From Syntrophomonas sp. UBA1376 (GTDB lineage Bacteria; Bacillota; Syntrophomonadia; Syntrophomonadales; Syntrophomonadaceae), in contig DBRE01000025.1 in the NCBI GenBank assembly GCA_002305535.1, forward strand, positions 1-27,040: DNA of 27,040 nucleotides, in the 5' to 3' direction. The position numbers were made by a program, and so were the translations under genes. Positions 14,758-22,269 of the stretch are shown piece by piece (the first letter of the stretch is position 1; each line of letters starts with the position of its first letter). The notes below the pieces were generated by a model. The model searched no databases. It was not told where the DNA came from and saw only the letters and a program-made list of their open reading frames with translations.

Positions 14758-15025
14758 CCTCCACCTGATTATTACCCGGCGGGGTCGATGTCAGCATCTG
14801 TGGTTCAAACCTTCCTATTATCTGTCTTCTAATGCCACTATATCACTTTATGTCTAATTATATAAATAACTTTTAGTTATATTGGGCAGTGTGCCGCTTT
14901 CCAAATAGAGGCCCGCTGATCCTAGGTATAGACCTACCCAATGAGCCTGAATAGGCCCACCTTGGTTTACATCCTTGAATACCCAGTGTATATTGTAGTC
15001 AAACCCTGGTTCAGGAGGTAGAGAT
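14758..15025. other. Divergent spacer between yedF and the sirtuin gene
   Basis: Contains an AT-rich promoter-like zone (about 14840-14880) and several short GC-rich complementary pieces (for example AGGTATAGACCT at 14934-14945) in the sirtuin leader. I could not match a known riboswitch or see an additional gene. Confidence 0.35.
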
Positions 15026-15772
15026 ATGCAGGATCTTATCAGGCGTACAGCCGACGTCATCAAAAATTCACGCCAAACAGTGGTGGTTACTGGTGCCGGT
15101 ATCAGCACCGAGGCAGGTATACCCGATTTTCGCGGTGAAAATGGTATCTATCGAAAACTAGGTGAAGACCGCGTTATGCGCATTATCAACATTGATTTTT
15201 TCCGTCACAACCCCGAGGAATTCTACGGGTTCTACCGCCAGTATTTTAATTTCCCCGCCGTGGAGCCCAGCCAGGCTCACTACATGCTGGCCCGTATGGA
15301 GCAGGAAGGCTATCTGGCAGGAATAGTCACCCAAAATATTGACAACCTCCATCAAAAAGCCGGCAGTAAAAAGGTCATTCCCATTCACGGCAATGCTGAG
15401 CAGTTCGTTTGTCAGGGGAGCAGATGCCAGGCTCGTTATGATGCCAGTTATGTGCTCGATTATCCCGAGACGGTTCCCCGCTGTTCGGTCTGTAACAATA
15501 TATTAAAGCCGGACGTAGTCCTGTTCGGAGAGAATATCTACAATTATGTGGATGCTCGCGAGTTGATCATGTCATCACAATTAGTGATCGTGATCGGTTC
15601 CTCCCTGACCGTCTACCCCCTGGCTGGTTTTGTCAGGGAGTTCTCCACTCTCACCCAGGATCTGATCATTATCAATAAAGGACCTACCTCTTTAGACCAC
15701 GCTGCCTTGATAAAGATCGATACCAACACCACCGGCACTGTTTTAGAAAAAATATACAAGCACCTGCAGTAA
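15026..15772 (+). CDS. NAD-dependent protein deacylase (sirtuin, Sir2/CobB family)
   Basis: This 248-residue sirtuin has the NAD site VTGAGISTEAGIPDFRG (22-37), the TQNIDNLHQKAG block (102-113), catalytic H121 in IPIHGNAEQF, a zinc knuckle of C129, C134, C153 and C156, and later LFGENIY and VIGSSLTVYP. It removes acetyl or other acyl groups from protein lysines using NAD. In a butyrate-type fermenter, where acyl-CoA drives non-enzymatic lysine acylation, this is a sensible housekeeping role. ATG 15026 follows AGGAGGT. It appears monocistronic, followed by the 102-bp inverted-repeat element. All required residues are present. Confidence 0.95.
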   Translation: MQDLIRRTADVIKNSRQTVVVTGAGISTEAGIPDFRGENGIYRKLGEDRVMRIINIDFFRHNPEEFYGFYRQYFNFPAVEPSQAHYMLARMEQEGYLAGIVTQNIDNLHQKAGSKKVIPIHGNAEQFVCQGSRCQARYDASYVLDYPETVPRCSVCNNILKPDVVLFGENIYNYVDARELIMSSQLVIVIGSSLTVYPLAGFVREFSTLTQDLIIINKGPTSLDHAALIKIDTNTTGTVLEKIYKHLQ

Positions 15773-15793
15773 GGTCGCCCGACCCCTTCTGCC

Positions 15794-15895
15794 AGATGCA
15801 AGCGGGGACGGTTCTTTCTGTCATTTCAGGTTAGTTGTTATTACCAGACTATTGCCTTATGCAAATGACAGAAAGAACCGTCCCCACTTGCATCT
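15794..15895. mobile_element. 102-bp palindromic element with 33-bp inverted arms
   Basis: The left arm 15794-15826 begins AGATGCAAGCGGGGACGG and the right arm 15863-15895 ends CGTCCCCACTTGCATCT. They are inverted copies over 33 bases with a single mismatch (a G-T pair in RNA), separated by 36 bases. The GGGGACGGTTCTTTCTGTCA core is, from memory, a recurring motif of REP-like elements associated with Y1 (RayT) transposases in many Firmicutes. No transposase lies in the window. In RNA it would form a long hairpin and could stop or protect the sirtuin message. Confidence 0.75.
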
Positions 15896-15946
15896 AGTCT
15901 CGAGCTTCCTCCCTGGCACCCAATCTTCTCCTCACTCTTTACTTAA

Positions 15947-15975
15947 TTCCCATTTTATGTAAAATAGTATATAAT
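15947..15975 (+). promoter_or_regulatory. Possible promoter of the LuxR gene
   Basis: TATAAT (15970-15975) is preceded at 17 bases by TTCCCA (15947-15952), a poor -35. It leaves a leader of about 53 bases before ATG 16035. Confidence 0.4.
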
Positions 15976-16034
15976 TATATGTGCTCATTGCCGTGCATAT
16001 ATTTATACGGTTACGAATTCAGTGGGGTGATACA

Positions 16035-16700
16035 ATGGGAAGCTTCAGAGTAATAATCGTCGCAGATAACCCTCAATGGCGAGAAAGCCTGGCTATGGCA
16101 TTCAAGGCCGGCAGCACCGGGGAAGTTGTGGGTTCCCACAGCACTGAAGAGCTTTTGGGTACCACCGCTCGTCTTTATCCCGATGTGATGATATGGAAAG
16201 TGGAAAGCAACTGTCCCGATAACCTGACGGATGAATTACCACGCTTATGCACTATTCCCATCATTATCGTTGACAATCCCAACCTCTTTAACATTAGCTA
16301 CCTGCTCAGGTCTGGGATCAAAGGTTGTCTGCCTTCCCGTCTGCTACCCATTCATATCGTTCACGCTATAGAACTTACCGTTCACGCTGGACTGCTTTGC
16401 TTGCCGCGTATGTCTCCGGAATCATTTCAGGAGGAAACCAGTCCAGTGTCAGAATCTCTTAAAATACTAACTCCCCGCGAGATCGAGATCCTACGGTTGC
16501 TAGGCAAACAAGCTTCCAACCAGGAAATCGCTGATACTCTATACATATCTCTTTCCACCACCAAATCACATCTACGCAATATTTACCGCAAATTGGATAT
16601 CCACGGTCGCAGTGAAGCCGTCTCCTTTGTACTTAACTCCGGACTAGCTGACAAGGTACAGGGCTTCATCGGCCCCAATCGTAAAATTGCCTTTCCATAA
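16035..16700 (+). CDS. LuxR-family regulator with degenerate receiver domain
   Basis: In this 221-residue protein the C-terminal helix-turn-helix is a standard LuxR/NarL domain: LTPREIEILRLLGKQASNQEIADTLYIS at about 145-172, then TTKSHLRNIYRKL. The N-terminal 120 residues have receiver-like strands (FRVIIVADNP, IPIIIVDNP) but the phosphoacceptor aspartate position in YPDVMIWKV is W54, and the lysine expected after GxxGxL is absent (GCLPSR). It is therefore unlikely to be switched by ordinary phosphorylation. ATG 16035 follows GGGGTGAT; an in-frame ATG at 15981 lacks a site. No kinase gene is adjacent. It points at, and lies just before, the surface-protein block, which is a reasonable target. 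Confidence 0.85.
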   Translation: MGSFRVIIVADNPQWRESLAMAFKAGSTGEVVGSHSTEELLGTTARLYPDVMIWKVESNCPDNLTDELPRLCTIPIIIVDNPNLFNISYLLRSGIKGCLPSRLLPIHIVHAIELTVHAGLLCLPRMSPESFQEETSPVSESLKILTPREIEILRLLGKQASNQEIADTLYISLSTTKSHLRNIYRKLDIHGRSEAVSFVLNSGLADKVQGFIGPNRKIAFP

Positions 16701-16815
16701 ACATTTGTGACCATGCCCATCATAATGTTCAAGTTAAAGCCAGCATGGCTTGATTTTTGATGCTGGCCATTTGTCTTGGTATCTGAGGATGATTCATAAT
16801 TCGATAAATCCTGCC

Positions 16816-16883
16816 AGTCACTCTGAGCAATAGCGAAAAGTCTTGTAAATCCCGTAGATCCTTCTCCACCGCTTATGATGATC
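16816..16883. repeat. Dispersed palindromic repeat, copy 3
   Basis: Same orientation as copy 2. It shares CACTCTGAGC, GTCTTGTAAAT and CGTAGATC with copy 2 but is degraded at the right end (CTTATGATGATCC in place of CTCAGGATGACA). Confidence 0.75.
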
Positions 16884-17125
16884 CCCCTGGCTCCCCAACC
16901 GACTCTGACACATATCGGATTAGTTCCAGCTTCATTCCGCTTCATCCCCCGGCTTAATCCTTTCTGGCCTTATCATGATAAAATCCCTCCCCCCAGTCCT
17001 CTTTTCTCCTACTTTTGCCCTTCCCTTATCCTCTGTTTTACCGCCTTGGGGACGATAGTAGTTGGTTCATGATCGTTGATATTATTGGCTTGGAAGATTC
17101 CAATCCGCTTTGGTGTATGTATATT

Positions 17126-17161
17126 TATCCTTTTATTAACAAATAATGGTTAACAAGGATA
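17126..17161. promoter_or_regulatory. Inverted-repeat operator candidate upstream of the surface-protein operon
   Basis: TATCCTT (17126-17132) and AAGGATA (17155-17161) are perfect inverted halves, with TTAAC and GTTAA continuing the symmetry inward. AT-rich TATATA (17160-17165) overlaps the right half, with no good -35, as expected of an activator-dependent promoter. The neighbouring LuxR regulator is the obvious candidate binder. Confidence 0.4.
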
Positions 17162-17283
17162 TATACAGCTCAAGAGGCAGGGCGGGATTGGAGATCATTT
17201 TATCGGGGCTCCGATTGCGGTAGCCCGTAAATGGAGTACCAGTTCAAAACGGTCTTACAAACAGGAAAGGAAGGTGAAGACAC

Positions 17284-18015
17284 ATAGCGAAGTCGGCGCG
17301 AAAAAAAACCAAATACCGCCCGGGATATCCTCTGATCATAGGGGCTGTTATGCTGGCTGGTACAGGTTTGATCGAACCGGCTATAGCAGCGTGGAATGAA
17401 GGGCTCAGCATTCAGAGTACCGTGGAAACCGGCAACATTGATCCTGTATTTGTCATAGATATAGGAGATCCCGGTATAGACAGCTTTTTGGTGGGCTCTA
17501 GTGTTCTCAAGGTTGGCGATCTGTCAGTGGAGGAAGGTAAAATATCCGTTGCAGCTACTGCAGTTGCGGGCAGTACATTGAATTATTCTTTTGCGATCAA
17601 AAACCACGGCACCGTACCTGTCAAGATCGTCACCACACAGTATCCCTTCGAATCTCTGTGGGTGACAATAAATCCTGAGAGTGGGGAGGAAGCGGTGATC
17701 GACCCGGATCAAACCGTAAAAGGACTAGTTCAAATTTATGTCCCACCCGAAACAGCACCCGGCGAATATTACCTGGATCTGGACATCAACTGTATCCAGT
17801 GGAATGGAGACCTGGATGAGCTGGAGCGCTGGTGGAACCAGCCGCTGCGGGTAGAGGGTATGATCACTGTCCCGGCACCAGAAACTGATGGTTTAGTCAC
17901 TTCGGACAATGTTTCTGAGGTAAATAATTGTGGATCTGAGACGGATGGGTTAGACACTGAGAGAGAATTGACCGAACAATCCATAACCAATGAAATTCAG
18001 GAGGTTGTAGAATGA
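17284..18015 (+). CDS. SipW-type exported protein (TasA/camelysin-like), first copy
   Basis: The frame opens after TGA 17275 and has no ATG until 17350. The residues before that ATG form the basic part of a signal peptide (AKSARKKTKYRPGYPLIIG) and the hydrophobic core continues across it to EPAIAAWNEG. AGGTGA with a 6-base gap leads to an ATA codon at 17284, so I start there, giving 243 residues; a conservative start is ATG 17350. The mature part reads LSIQSTVETGNIDPVF, the usual opening of SipW-dependent TasA-like proteins, followed by a beta-rich domain with FAIKNHGTVPVKIV and DINCIQWNGDLDE, both echoed in the next gene. The last 45 residues are acidic and polar. The stop overlaps the next start (ATGA), implying coupled translation. 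Confidence 0.72.
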   Translation: MAKSARKKTKYRPGYPLIIGAVMLAGTGLIEPAIAAWNEGLSIQSTVETGNIDPVFVIDIGDPGIDSFLVGSSVLKVGDLSVEEGKISVAATAVAGSTLNYSFAIKNHGTVPVKIVTTQYPFESLWVTINPESGEEAVIDPDQTVKGLVQIYVPPETAPGEYYLDLDINCIQWNGDLDELERWWNQPLRVEGMITVPAPETDGLVTSDNVSEVNNCGSETDGLDTERELTEQSITNEIQEVVE

Positions 18016-18755
18016 AAAAGATTAAAGTTCTGGCGTTAACTCTGGTATTTGCGTTTGCCGCTCTGGGCGGAGCATATGCCTTGTGGTTTGATGAGCTTTA
18101 TGTGAATGCCACTGCCAAAACCGGTATCGTAGACCTGGAGTGGACTGGACTGAAGGCTGTGGATCCTGAGCCCAATTACACCGGTTATGATGGCGATGTC
18201 TACGGAACCGACCAGAATCGAGATGGTCTGGACACTATGGATCCAGGCAATAAAAATGATAACAAAAACATCGGCAGCCTGTCGGCTGAAATCAAAAAAT
18301 CTCCCAAATCAGAAAATGCCGGTGACCAGGATAAAGTATCCCGCTTTGACAAACTGCAAATGTCTCTGAAAAACGGTTATCCTGGCTACCAAGAGTATGT
18401 GGATGTAAAAATAAAGAATGTAGGAACCGTCCCGGTTAAATTTGAGGAACCGTTATTTGAAGGTGTACCTGCTTGGCTGTTAGTTGATATATGTGAACAG
18501 ACCAATGCAGACTATATTCCGTTTGATCTCACTGCCGTGCAGGTTGAACCGGGTGAAGAAGTGCCGATAAAGATCGTTTGCCGTGTGATTGAAGATCTTG
18601 GAGATGGTGCCATCTGTCCGCAAAATGCTACAGCTTCCTTCAGCATATCGCTTAAAGGAGTACAGTGGAACGAATACGATTTTGATCTGGTTGACGAAAT
18701 TCAGTTCCCCAGAAAAGATAATTTCCCCTATCCTCCCGATGAACCCGAAGTATAA
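18012..18755 (+). CDS. SipW-type exported protein (TasA/camelysin-like), second copy
   Basis: This 247-residue protein begins with a signal peptide, KKIKVLALTLVFAFAALGGAYALWFDEL, whose A-Y-A-L-W-F ending and following TAKTGIVDLEW are typical of SipW-dependent substrates such as TasA. The mature domain holds SLKNGYPGYQEYVDVKIKN, VGTVPVKFEEP and SISLKGVQWNEYDF. The GTVPVK and QWN blocks are shared with the first copy, and the NGYPGYQ block with the LPxTG protein downstream. Repeated D/N motifs near 50-75 (DQNRDGLD) could bind calcium. ATG 18012 follows AGGAGGTTGTAG inside the end of the previous gene. It is probably a secreted fibre or surface-layer subunit processed by the adjacent signal peptidase. 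Confidence 0.8.
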   Translation: MKKIKVLALTLVFAFAALGGAYALWFDELYVNATAKTGIVDLEWTGLKAVDPEPNYTGYDGDVYGTDQNRDGLDTMDPGNKNDNKNIGSLSAEIKKSPKSENAGDQDKVSRFDKLQMSLKNGYPGYQEYVDVKIKNVGTVPVKFEEPLFEGVPAWLLVDICEQTNADYIPFDLTAVQVEPGEEVPIKIVCRVIEDLGDGAICPQNATASFSISLKGVQWNEYDFDLVDEIQFPRKDNFPYPPDEPEV

Positions 18756-18762
18756 AGATTAC

Positions 18763-18794
18763 TAGGAGGGGACATTTTGTCCCCTCCTATTTAT
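18763..18794 (+). terminator. Strong hairpin after the second exported protein
   Basis: A perfect 12-bp stem TAGGAGGGGACA (18763-18774) / TGTCCCCTCCTA (18778-18789) with a TTT loop is followed only by TTTAT. It may be a leaky terminator that makes the two subunit genes more abundant than the downstream peptidase message. Confidence 0.65.
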
Positions 18795-18853
18795 GCTGTC
18801 ACCTCGCAATGAGTGAAGGCTATTGTAAATAAGCACATAACAAGGAGCGGTGA

Positions 18854-20029
18854 GTGATCAACAGCCCTGTTTTGCATCTAAACCGACAATCACATAAATA
18901 CTCCCTGGTTCTGTTGGTTGGTTTACTGACCGCCTTTTTGCTGGATAACCTGGTGTTTGGGCCACGCTGGGGAGGCTTTATCGGAAACTATCTGCTGCCC
19001 TCCCTGACCTGGGCACTGTTGATAGTTTACCTGCTTCGCATTCCCCGGGTAAGGCCGGTAGCTAAGATCCGCCACCGGATCCCTGTGAACTGGTTGGCAG
19101 TGTTATGTGCAGTGATCGGCCTGCTAGCTGTATTGCTACAGGGTGGGATGAGCGGTTTTGGCAACAGTCCCTATGACCGCCGCCTAATGGGCATAGCCAT
19201 AAACCTCGTTACCTTGGGAGCAGTGCTTATTGCCACCGAAATGTGCCGGGCCTGGCTAATAAACCGCTACTTTCGTCTCCGCCCCCTGACCGGCATTCCC
19301 CTGCTGGCTTCATTTTTTACTATTTTAGCGATTCCCCTGACCAAACTGGGTACCCTGCAGGGCGGCGAAGCTATCACCAAGTTCATAGGAACCAATCTGT
19401 TCCCGGAACTGTCCCAGAACCTGCTCCTAACCTATTTGGCCTATTTGGGTGGGGCTGTCCCCGCCATAGTATACAATGGAATTTTAGTTGCCATCGAATA
19501 CCTGTCCCCTATTCTTCCCAATGAAGGCTGGATAGCCCAGACTCTACTGGGCACCCTGGCTCCGCTGTTAGGGTTATTGCTGGTCTACCAGTTGTATAAC
19601 GAGGATATCGCCAAAATCGCCCGCCGGATAAATGAGGGTGAAAGCCTGTGGGGTTGGGCTTTTACCGGTGTGGCAGCCATCCTGATCTTGTGGTTTTCCA
19701 TGGGAGTGTTTGCTTATGCACCCCGAGTGATCGTTAGTGCCAGCATGCAACCAACCATGAATATTGGCGATGTGGTCATTATTAAACGAGCCACAGGCGA
19801 TGAAGTCCAGGTGGGCGATGTGATCATGTTCCCTCTAAACAACATGAAAGTCACCCATCGTATAGTCGATGAAACGGTCGAGGAAGGCAAAAAAAAGTAT
19901 ATCACCCAAGGGGACGGTAACCTGGAAAGAGATACTGATCCGGTGCCAGCGCAAGCCGTGCAGGGTAAAGTGGTGACAGTTATACCCAAAGCAGGACTGC
20001 TGACCATTCAGATTCGCAACTTCAGCTAA
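18854..20029 (+). CDS. Polytopic membrane protein with C-terminal SipW/ER-type signal peptidase I
   Basis: This protein has 391 residues. Residues about 15-285 contain roughly seven or eight hydrophobic segments. Residues 290-391 form an S26B peptidase: catalytic S297 in VSASMQPTMNIGD, H335 in VTHRIVDE (histidine rather than lysine, as in SipW and eukaryotic/archaeal enzymes), TQGDGN and D360/D362. SipW itself has about 190 residues with two membrane segments, so the long membrane domain is unusual. It should cleave the TasA-like signal peptides of the two preceding genes. The start is GTG 18854 behind AAGGAGCGG. The peptidase assignment is firm; the role of the membrane domain (substrate channel, sensor, anchor) is unknown. 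Confidence 0.85.
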   Translation: MINSPVLHLNRQSHKYSLVLLVGLLTAFLLDNLVFGPRWGGFIGNYLLPSLTWALLIVYLLRIPRVRPVAKIRHRIPVNWLAVLCAVIGLLAVLLQGGMSGFGNSPYDRRLMGIAINLVTLGAVLIATEMCRAWLINRYFRLRPLTGIPLLASFFTILAIPLTKLGTLQGGEAITKFIGTNLFPELSQNLLLTYLAYLGGAVPAIVYNGILVAIEYLSPILPNEGWIAQTLLGTLAPLLGLLLVYQLYNEDIAKIARRINEGESLWGWAFTGVAAILILWFSMGVFAYAPRVIVSASMQPTMNIGDVVIIKRATGDEVQVGDVIMFPLNNMKVTHRIVDETVEEGKKKYITQGDGNLERDTDPVPAQAVQGKVVTVIPKAGLLTIQIRNFS

Positions 20030-20069
20030 ATATAGATAAACTCTTAGTCCGAAAGGGGCAGCCTTAATC

Positions 20070-21191
20070 ATGAAAGGTAGATTTGATTTAAATAACAATA
20101 CCCGCCGGTTTTTATTGACTGGCCTTACTATAATCCTTCTCATTACCGGTGGCATGACCGTACTGAAATACTTGCAGCCTACCCAGGAACAAAAGGAAGT
20201 CCCGGTCTATTCCTTCGAAAGTACCGCCGGGATCGATTATCAGGTCTTCTTCAGCCCCAACAACTTTTTTCCCCAGCAGTCGGCTGGCCCAGGGCAGGCC
20301 TACATTACTCCCCTGACCGAGTATGTCGAGGCCCATTTCAATTACCTTTTGACCAGTGATGAACCGGCTGATATCCAGGGGCAGTATTCCGCCACCGCTC
20401 TGCTGACCGGTTATGTCGAAAAGAAACAAGGCGAAGAAAGAATCAAAGTTAAAGCCTGGGAGATAAACAACAACGTGGTTCCGGCTACCCCCTTCTCCGG
20501 ACAGCAGGACAGGCTGGAACTGAGTACTGCAGCCCCCATCAATATTAGACACTATACTAATTTTGCCGAAACAGTGGCCAAGGAAATCAGATTCTCGGCC
20601 GATGTAGTGGAATTGAAGGTCACCTATGATATTGCCGGCACGGTAAAAACTTTGCAGGGAGAAACCCAGCTACAGGCCGCTCCTTATATGCTCATTCCTA
20701 TTAAGGGAAACTCTTTCATGGTAGAAGGAGTCCTGGAAGATAAAAAAGAGGGCAGTATAACTGAGATGCAGACCGTACCGATTCCCGGGATCGAGCAAAC
20801 CCGGCTAACCTGGCTGATCATCAGTTGTGTTATGTTGATACTCCTGGTGGGAACCTGGGTGGTTACCCGCGGAACAACGCCAGATCCTTTGCTCCGGGAA
20901 TTGGCCAGTATTTTCAAGAAGCATGGCGATCGTATTGTTCATGTTGCCGAAGGCCTACCGGGAATCTCTAAAGATCTGCTCCTGAAGGTAAATTCCTTTG
21001 AAAACTTGGTTGCAGTTGCAGACGAGATCTCCCAGCCTATCCTTTATGAAATGGTGGCAGAGGAGATCCACAACTTCTATGTGATTGATGACCCTTTGCT
21101 CTATACCTATCATCCATCACCACTATTGTTAGAGCATGATGTTTCGGAAAGTATTGGTTCCGCCAGAAAGACAGATGAAGTGGATTTTTGA
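20070..21191 (+). CDS. DUF5305-like single-pass membrane protein
   Basis: This 373-residue protein has an N-terminal membrane anchor (about 12-30, RRFLLTGLTIILLITGGMTVL), a beta-rich external domain of about 210 residues starting VPVYSFESTAGIDYQVFF, a second hydrophobic segment at about 249-268 (LTWLIISCVMLILLVGTWVV), and a cytosolic tail of about 100 residues. Overall order resembles DUF5305 proteins, which in archaea and Firmicutes occur beside SipW-type signal peptidases. No enzyme motif is visible. It follows the peptidase gene by 40 bases, with GAAAGGGG before ATG 20070, and probably helps assemble or anchor the exported subunits. The family name is from memory and should be treated as probable. 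Confidence 0.7.
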   Translation: MKGRFDLNNNTRRFLLTGLTIILLITGGMTVLKYLQPTQEQKEVPVYSFESTAGIDYQVFFSPNNFFPQQSAGPGQAYITPLTEYVEAHFNYLLTSDEPADIQGQYSATALLTGYVEKKQGEERIKVKAWEINNNVVPATPFSGQQDRLELSTAAPINIRHYTNFAETVAKEIRFSADVVELKVTYDIAGTVKTLQGETQLQAAPYMLIPIKGNSFMVEGVLEDKKEGSITEMQTVPIPGIEQTRLTWLIISCVMLILLVGTWVVTRGTTPDPLLRELASIFKKHGDRIVHVAEGLPGISKDLLLKVNSFENLVAVADEISQPILYEMVAEEIHNFYVIDDPLLYTYHPSPLLLEHDVSESIGSARKTDEVDF

Positions 21192-21270
21192 CAGGCTACC
21201 ATGACTCTTGGAAATCGTGAAAAAGTCCTGTTTTGACCCTATAGTCATTATCCTGAAAGATTTTGTATAT

Positions 21271-21352
21271 TGTCATCCCAAGGAAAAAACGTCCGAAGGA
21301 TCTTTCCCGTCTTAGACCAGTCAAGATTCTTCGATTTCGTCTCAGAATGACC
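21271..21352. repeat. Dispersed palindromic repeat, copy 4
   Basis: Begins TGTCATCCCAAGG and ends TCGTCTCAGAATGACC, with GAAGGATCT and AGATTCTTCG inside. It has the same orientation as copy 1 but is longer and more diverged. It separates the DUF5305-like gene from the LPxTG gene. Confidence 0.7.
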
Positions 21353-21443
21353 AATGACTCTTTTTCAGTATCTTGAGACTTGTTATGGGCTTTGCATTAT
21401 CTGCCTGTAATTTACATATATATGCAAAAAGGAAGGTGAGTGG

Positions 21444-22220
21444 ATGAAAAAGCTGGCCTGTTTATTGATCACCCTATTCCTGAGCCTGGCTCCTATTTCC
21501 ATGGCTCAGGCTGATCAACCTAAAGACTTGGTGGATTGGATGCCTGAATATCTGTCCAGTGATCCACCCGGTACTTATGACTACTTGGATCCCGGCAATC
21601 CTAACTCACCTGCTGATATCGGAAGTTTGGAATGCCGCCTAAACGGGACAAACTATCTGGAATTCACCATTTCGAACGGTTATCCAGGTTACCAGGCCTG
21701 GGTAGATGCGGAAGTGACCAACATCTCCGGAAAACCCGTCGAGTGTGTGGGTATAGAGCTTATCGATAAGCCTGAGTGTATCTTGGTGGCCGTTACCGAT
21801 AGAGACGGTCAGTCTTTACAGAACAAGACCCTGGACAAGAACAGCCAGCAGTCCATAAGGGTTATCACTCGCATTCGCCAAAATGCGGATCAAGCATCGG
21901 AGTATCGCTTCCAAATAAAACTGATCTACCAGCAAACGGGAGGAGGGCCACCTGACGATCCTCCTGATCCGCCATATGATCCTCCTGATCCACCGTATGA
22001 TCCGCCAGATGATCCACCATATGATCCACCATATGATCCACCAGATGATCCATTTAGTAAGAAAGAAGTTACCGTACTTCCGGAGCCCCCTGCAGGAGCA
22101 CTAAGCTTGGCAGATGCACTGGATGAACTGCCGCTTACAGGAGGAAACATGCTACTCTTTCTGGGTATTGGATCCTGCCTGGGGGGCGTGGGAGCCTTGA
22201 TTAGGAAAATTGGCAAATAA
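21444..22220 (+). CDS. LPxTG cell-wall-anchored protein with proline-rich stalk, related to the SipW-type subunits
   Basis: This 258-residue protein has a signal peptide (1-23, ending SMAQADQ), a beta domain of about 140 residues containing FTISNGYPGYQAWVDAEVTN, clearly related to the SLKNGYPGYQEYVDVKIKN block of the second exported protein, a proline stalk (169-203, DPPYDPP units), and a sorting signal LPLTGG (229-234) with hydrophobic tail and RKIGK end. It should be cut at LPLTG and attached to peptidoglycan by a sortase, none of which is in the window. It likely anchors or caps the fibre made by the upstream subunits. ATG 21444 follows AAGGAAGGTGAG. It has its own terminator. Confidence 0.85.
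   Translation: MKKLACLLITLFLSLAPISMAQADQPKDLVDWMPEYLSSDPPGTYDYLDPGNPNSPADIGSLECRLNGTNYLEFTISNGYPGYQAWVDAEVTNISGKPVECVGIELIDKPECILVAVTDRDGQSLQNKTLDKNSQQSIRVITRIRQNADQASEYRFQIKLIYQQTGGGPPDDPPDPPYDPPDPPYDPPDDPPYDPPYDPPDDPFSKKEVTVLPEPPAGALSLADALDELPLTGGNMLLFLGIGSCLGGVGALIRKIGK
21949..22052 (+). repeat. In-gene tandem repeat coding DPPYDPP units
   Basis: Variants of GATCCACCATATGATCCTCC recur with 9- and 15-base offsets, coding alternating DPP and YDPP. Copy-number slippage would change stalk length without breaking the frame. Confidence 0.8.
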
Positions 22221-22235
22221 GCAAGTGATTTTGCC

Positions 22236-22269
22236 AGCGGTGTTCTACAATGAATGCCGCTATTTTTAT
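22236..22269 (+). terminator. Terminator after the LPxTG gene
   Basis: AGCGGTGTTC (22236-22245) pairs with GAATGCCGCT (22252-22261), including two G-T pairs, around TACAAT, followed by ATTTTTATT. Confidence 0.75.

Larger units (their letters stand above)
16701..17283. other. Long intergenic leader before the surface-protein operon
   Basis: About 583 bases with no supportable gene. It contains a hairpin GCCAGCAT/ATGCTGGC (16739-16767) that may end the LuxR message though it lacks a T-tract, repeat copy 3 (16816-16883), a 36-base dyad (17126-17161), and a GC-rich hairpin GGGCTCCG/CGGTAGCCC (about 17206-17226). The last two suggest regulation of the operon at DNA and RNA level. I could not match the leader to c-di-GMP or other riboswitch consensus. 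Confidence 0.45.

Noticed and set aside
16875..17072. 65-codon open frame on the plus strand before the surface operon
   Set aside because: It starts inside repeat copy 3, has no ribosome site and an unlikely composition (Pro/Phe-rich).
17160..17283. c-di-GMP riboswitch before the surface operon
   Set aside because: A GGTAGCC-like piece is present, but the remaining conserved GEMM blocks are not, so only an unclassified structured leader is reported.
21949..22052. Short regular repeats that could suggest a CRISPR array
   Set aside because: Repeats are 9-15 bases with no unique spacers, stay in frame and code DPPY units. No cas genes are nearby.
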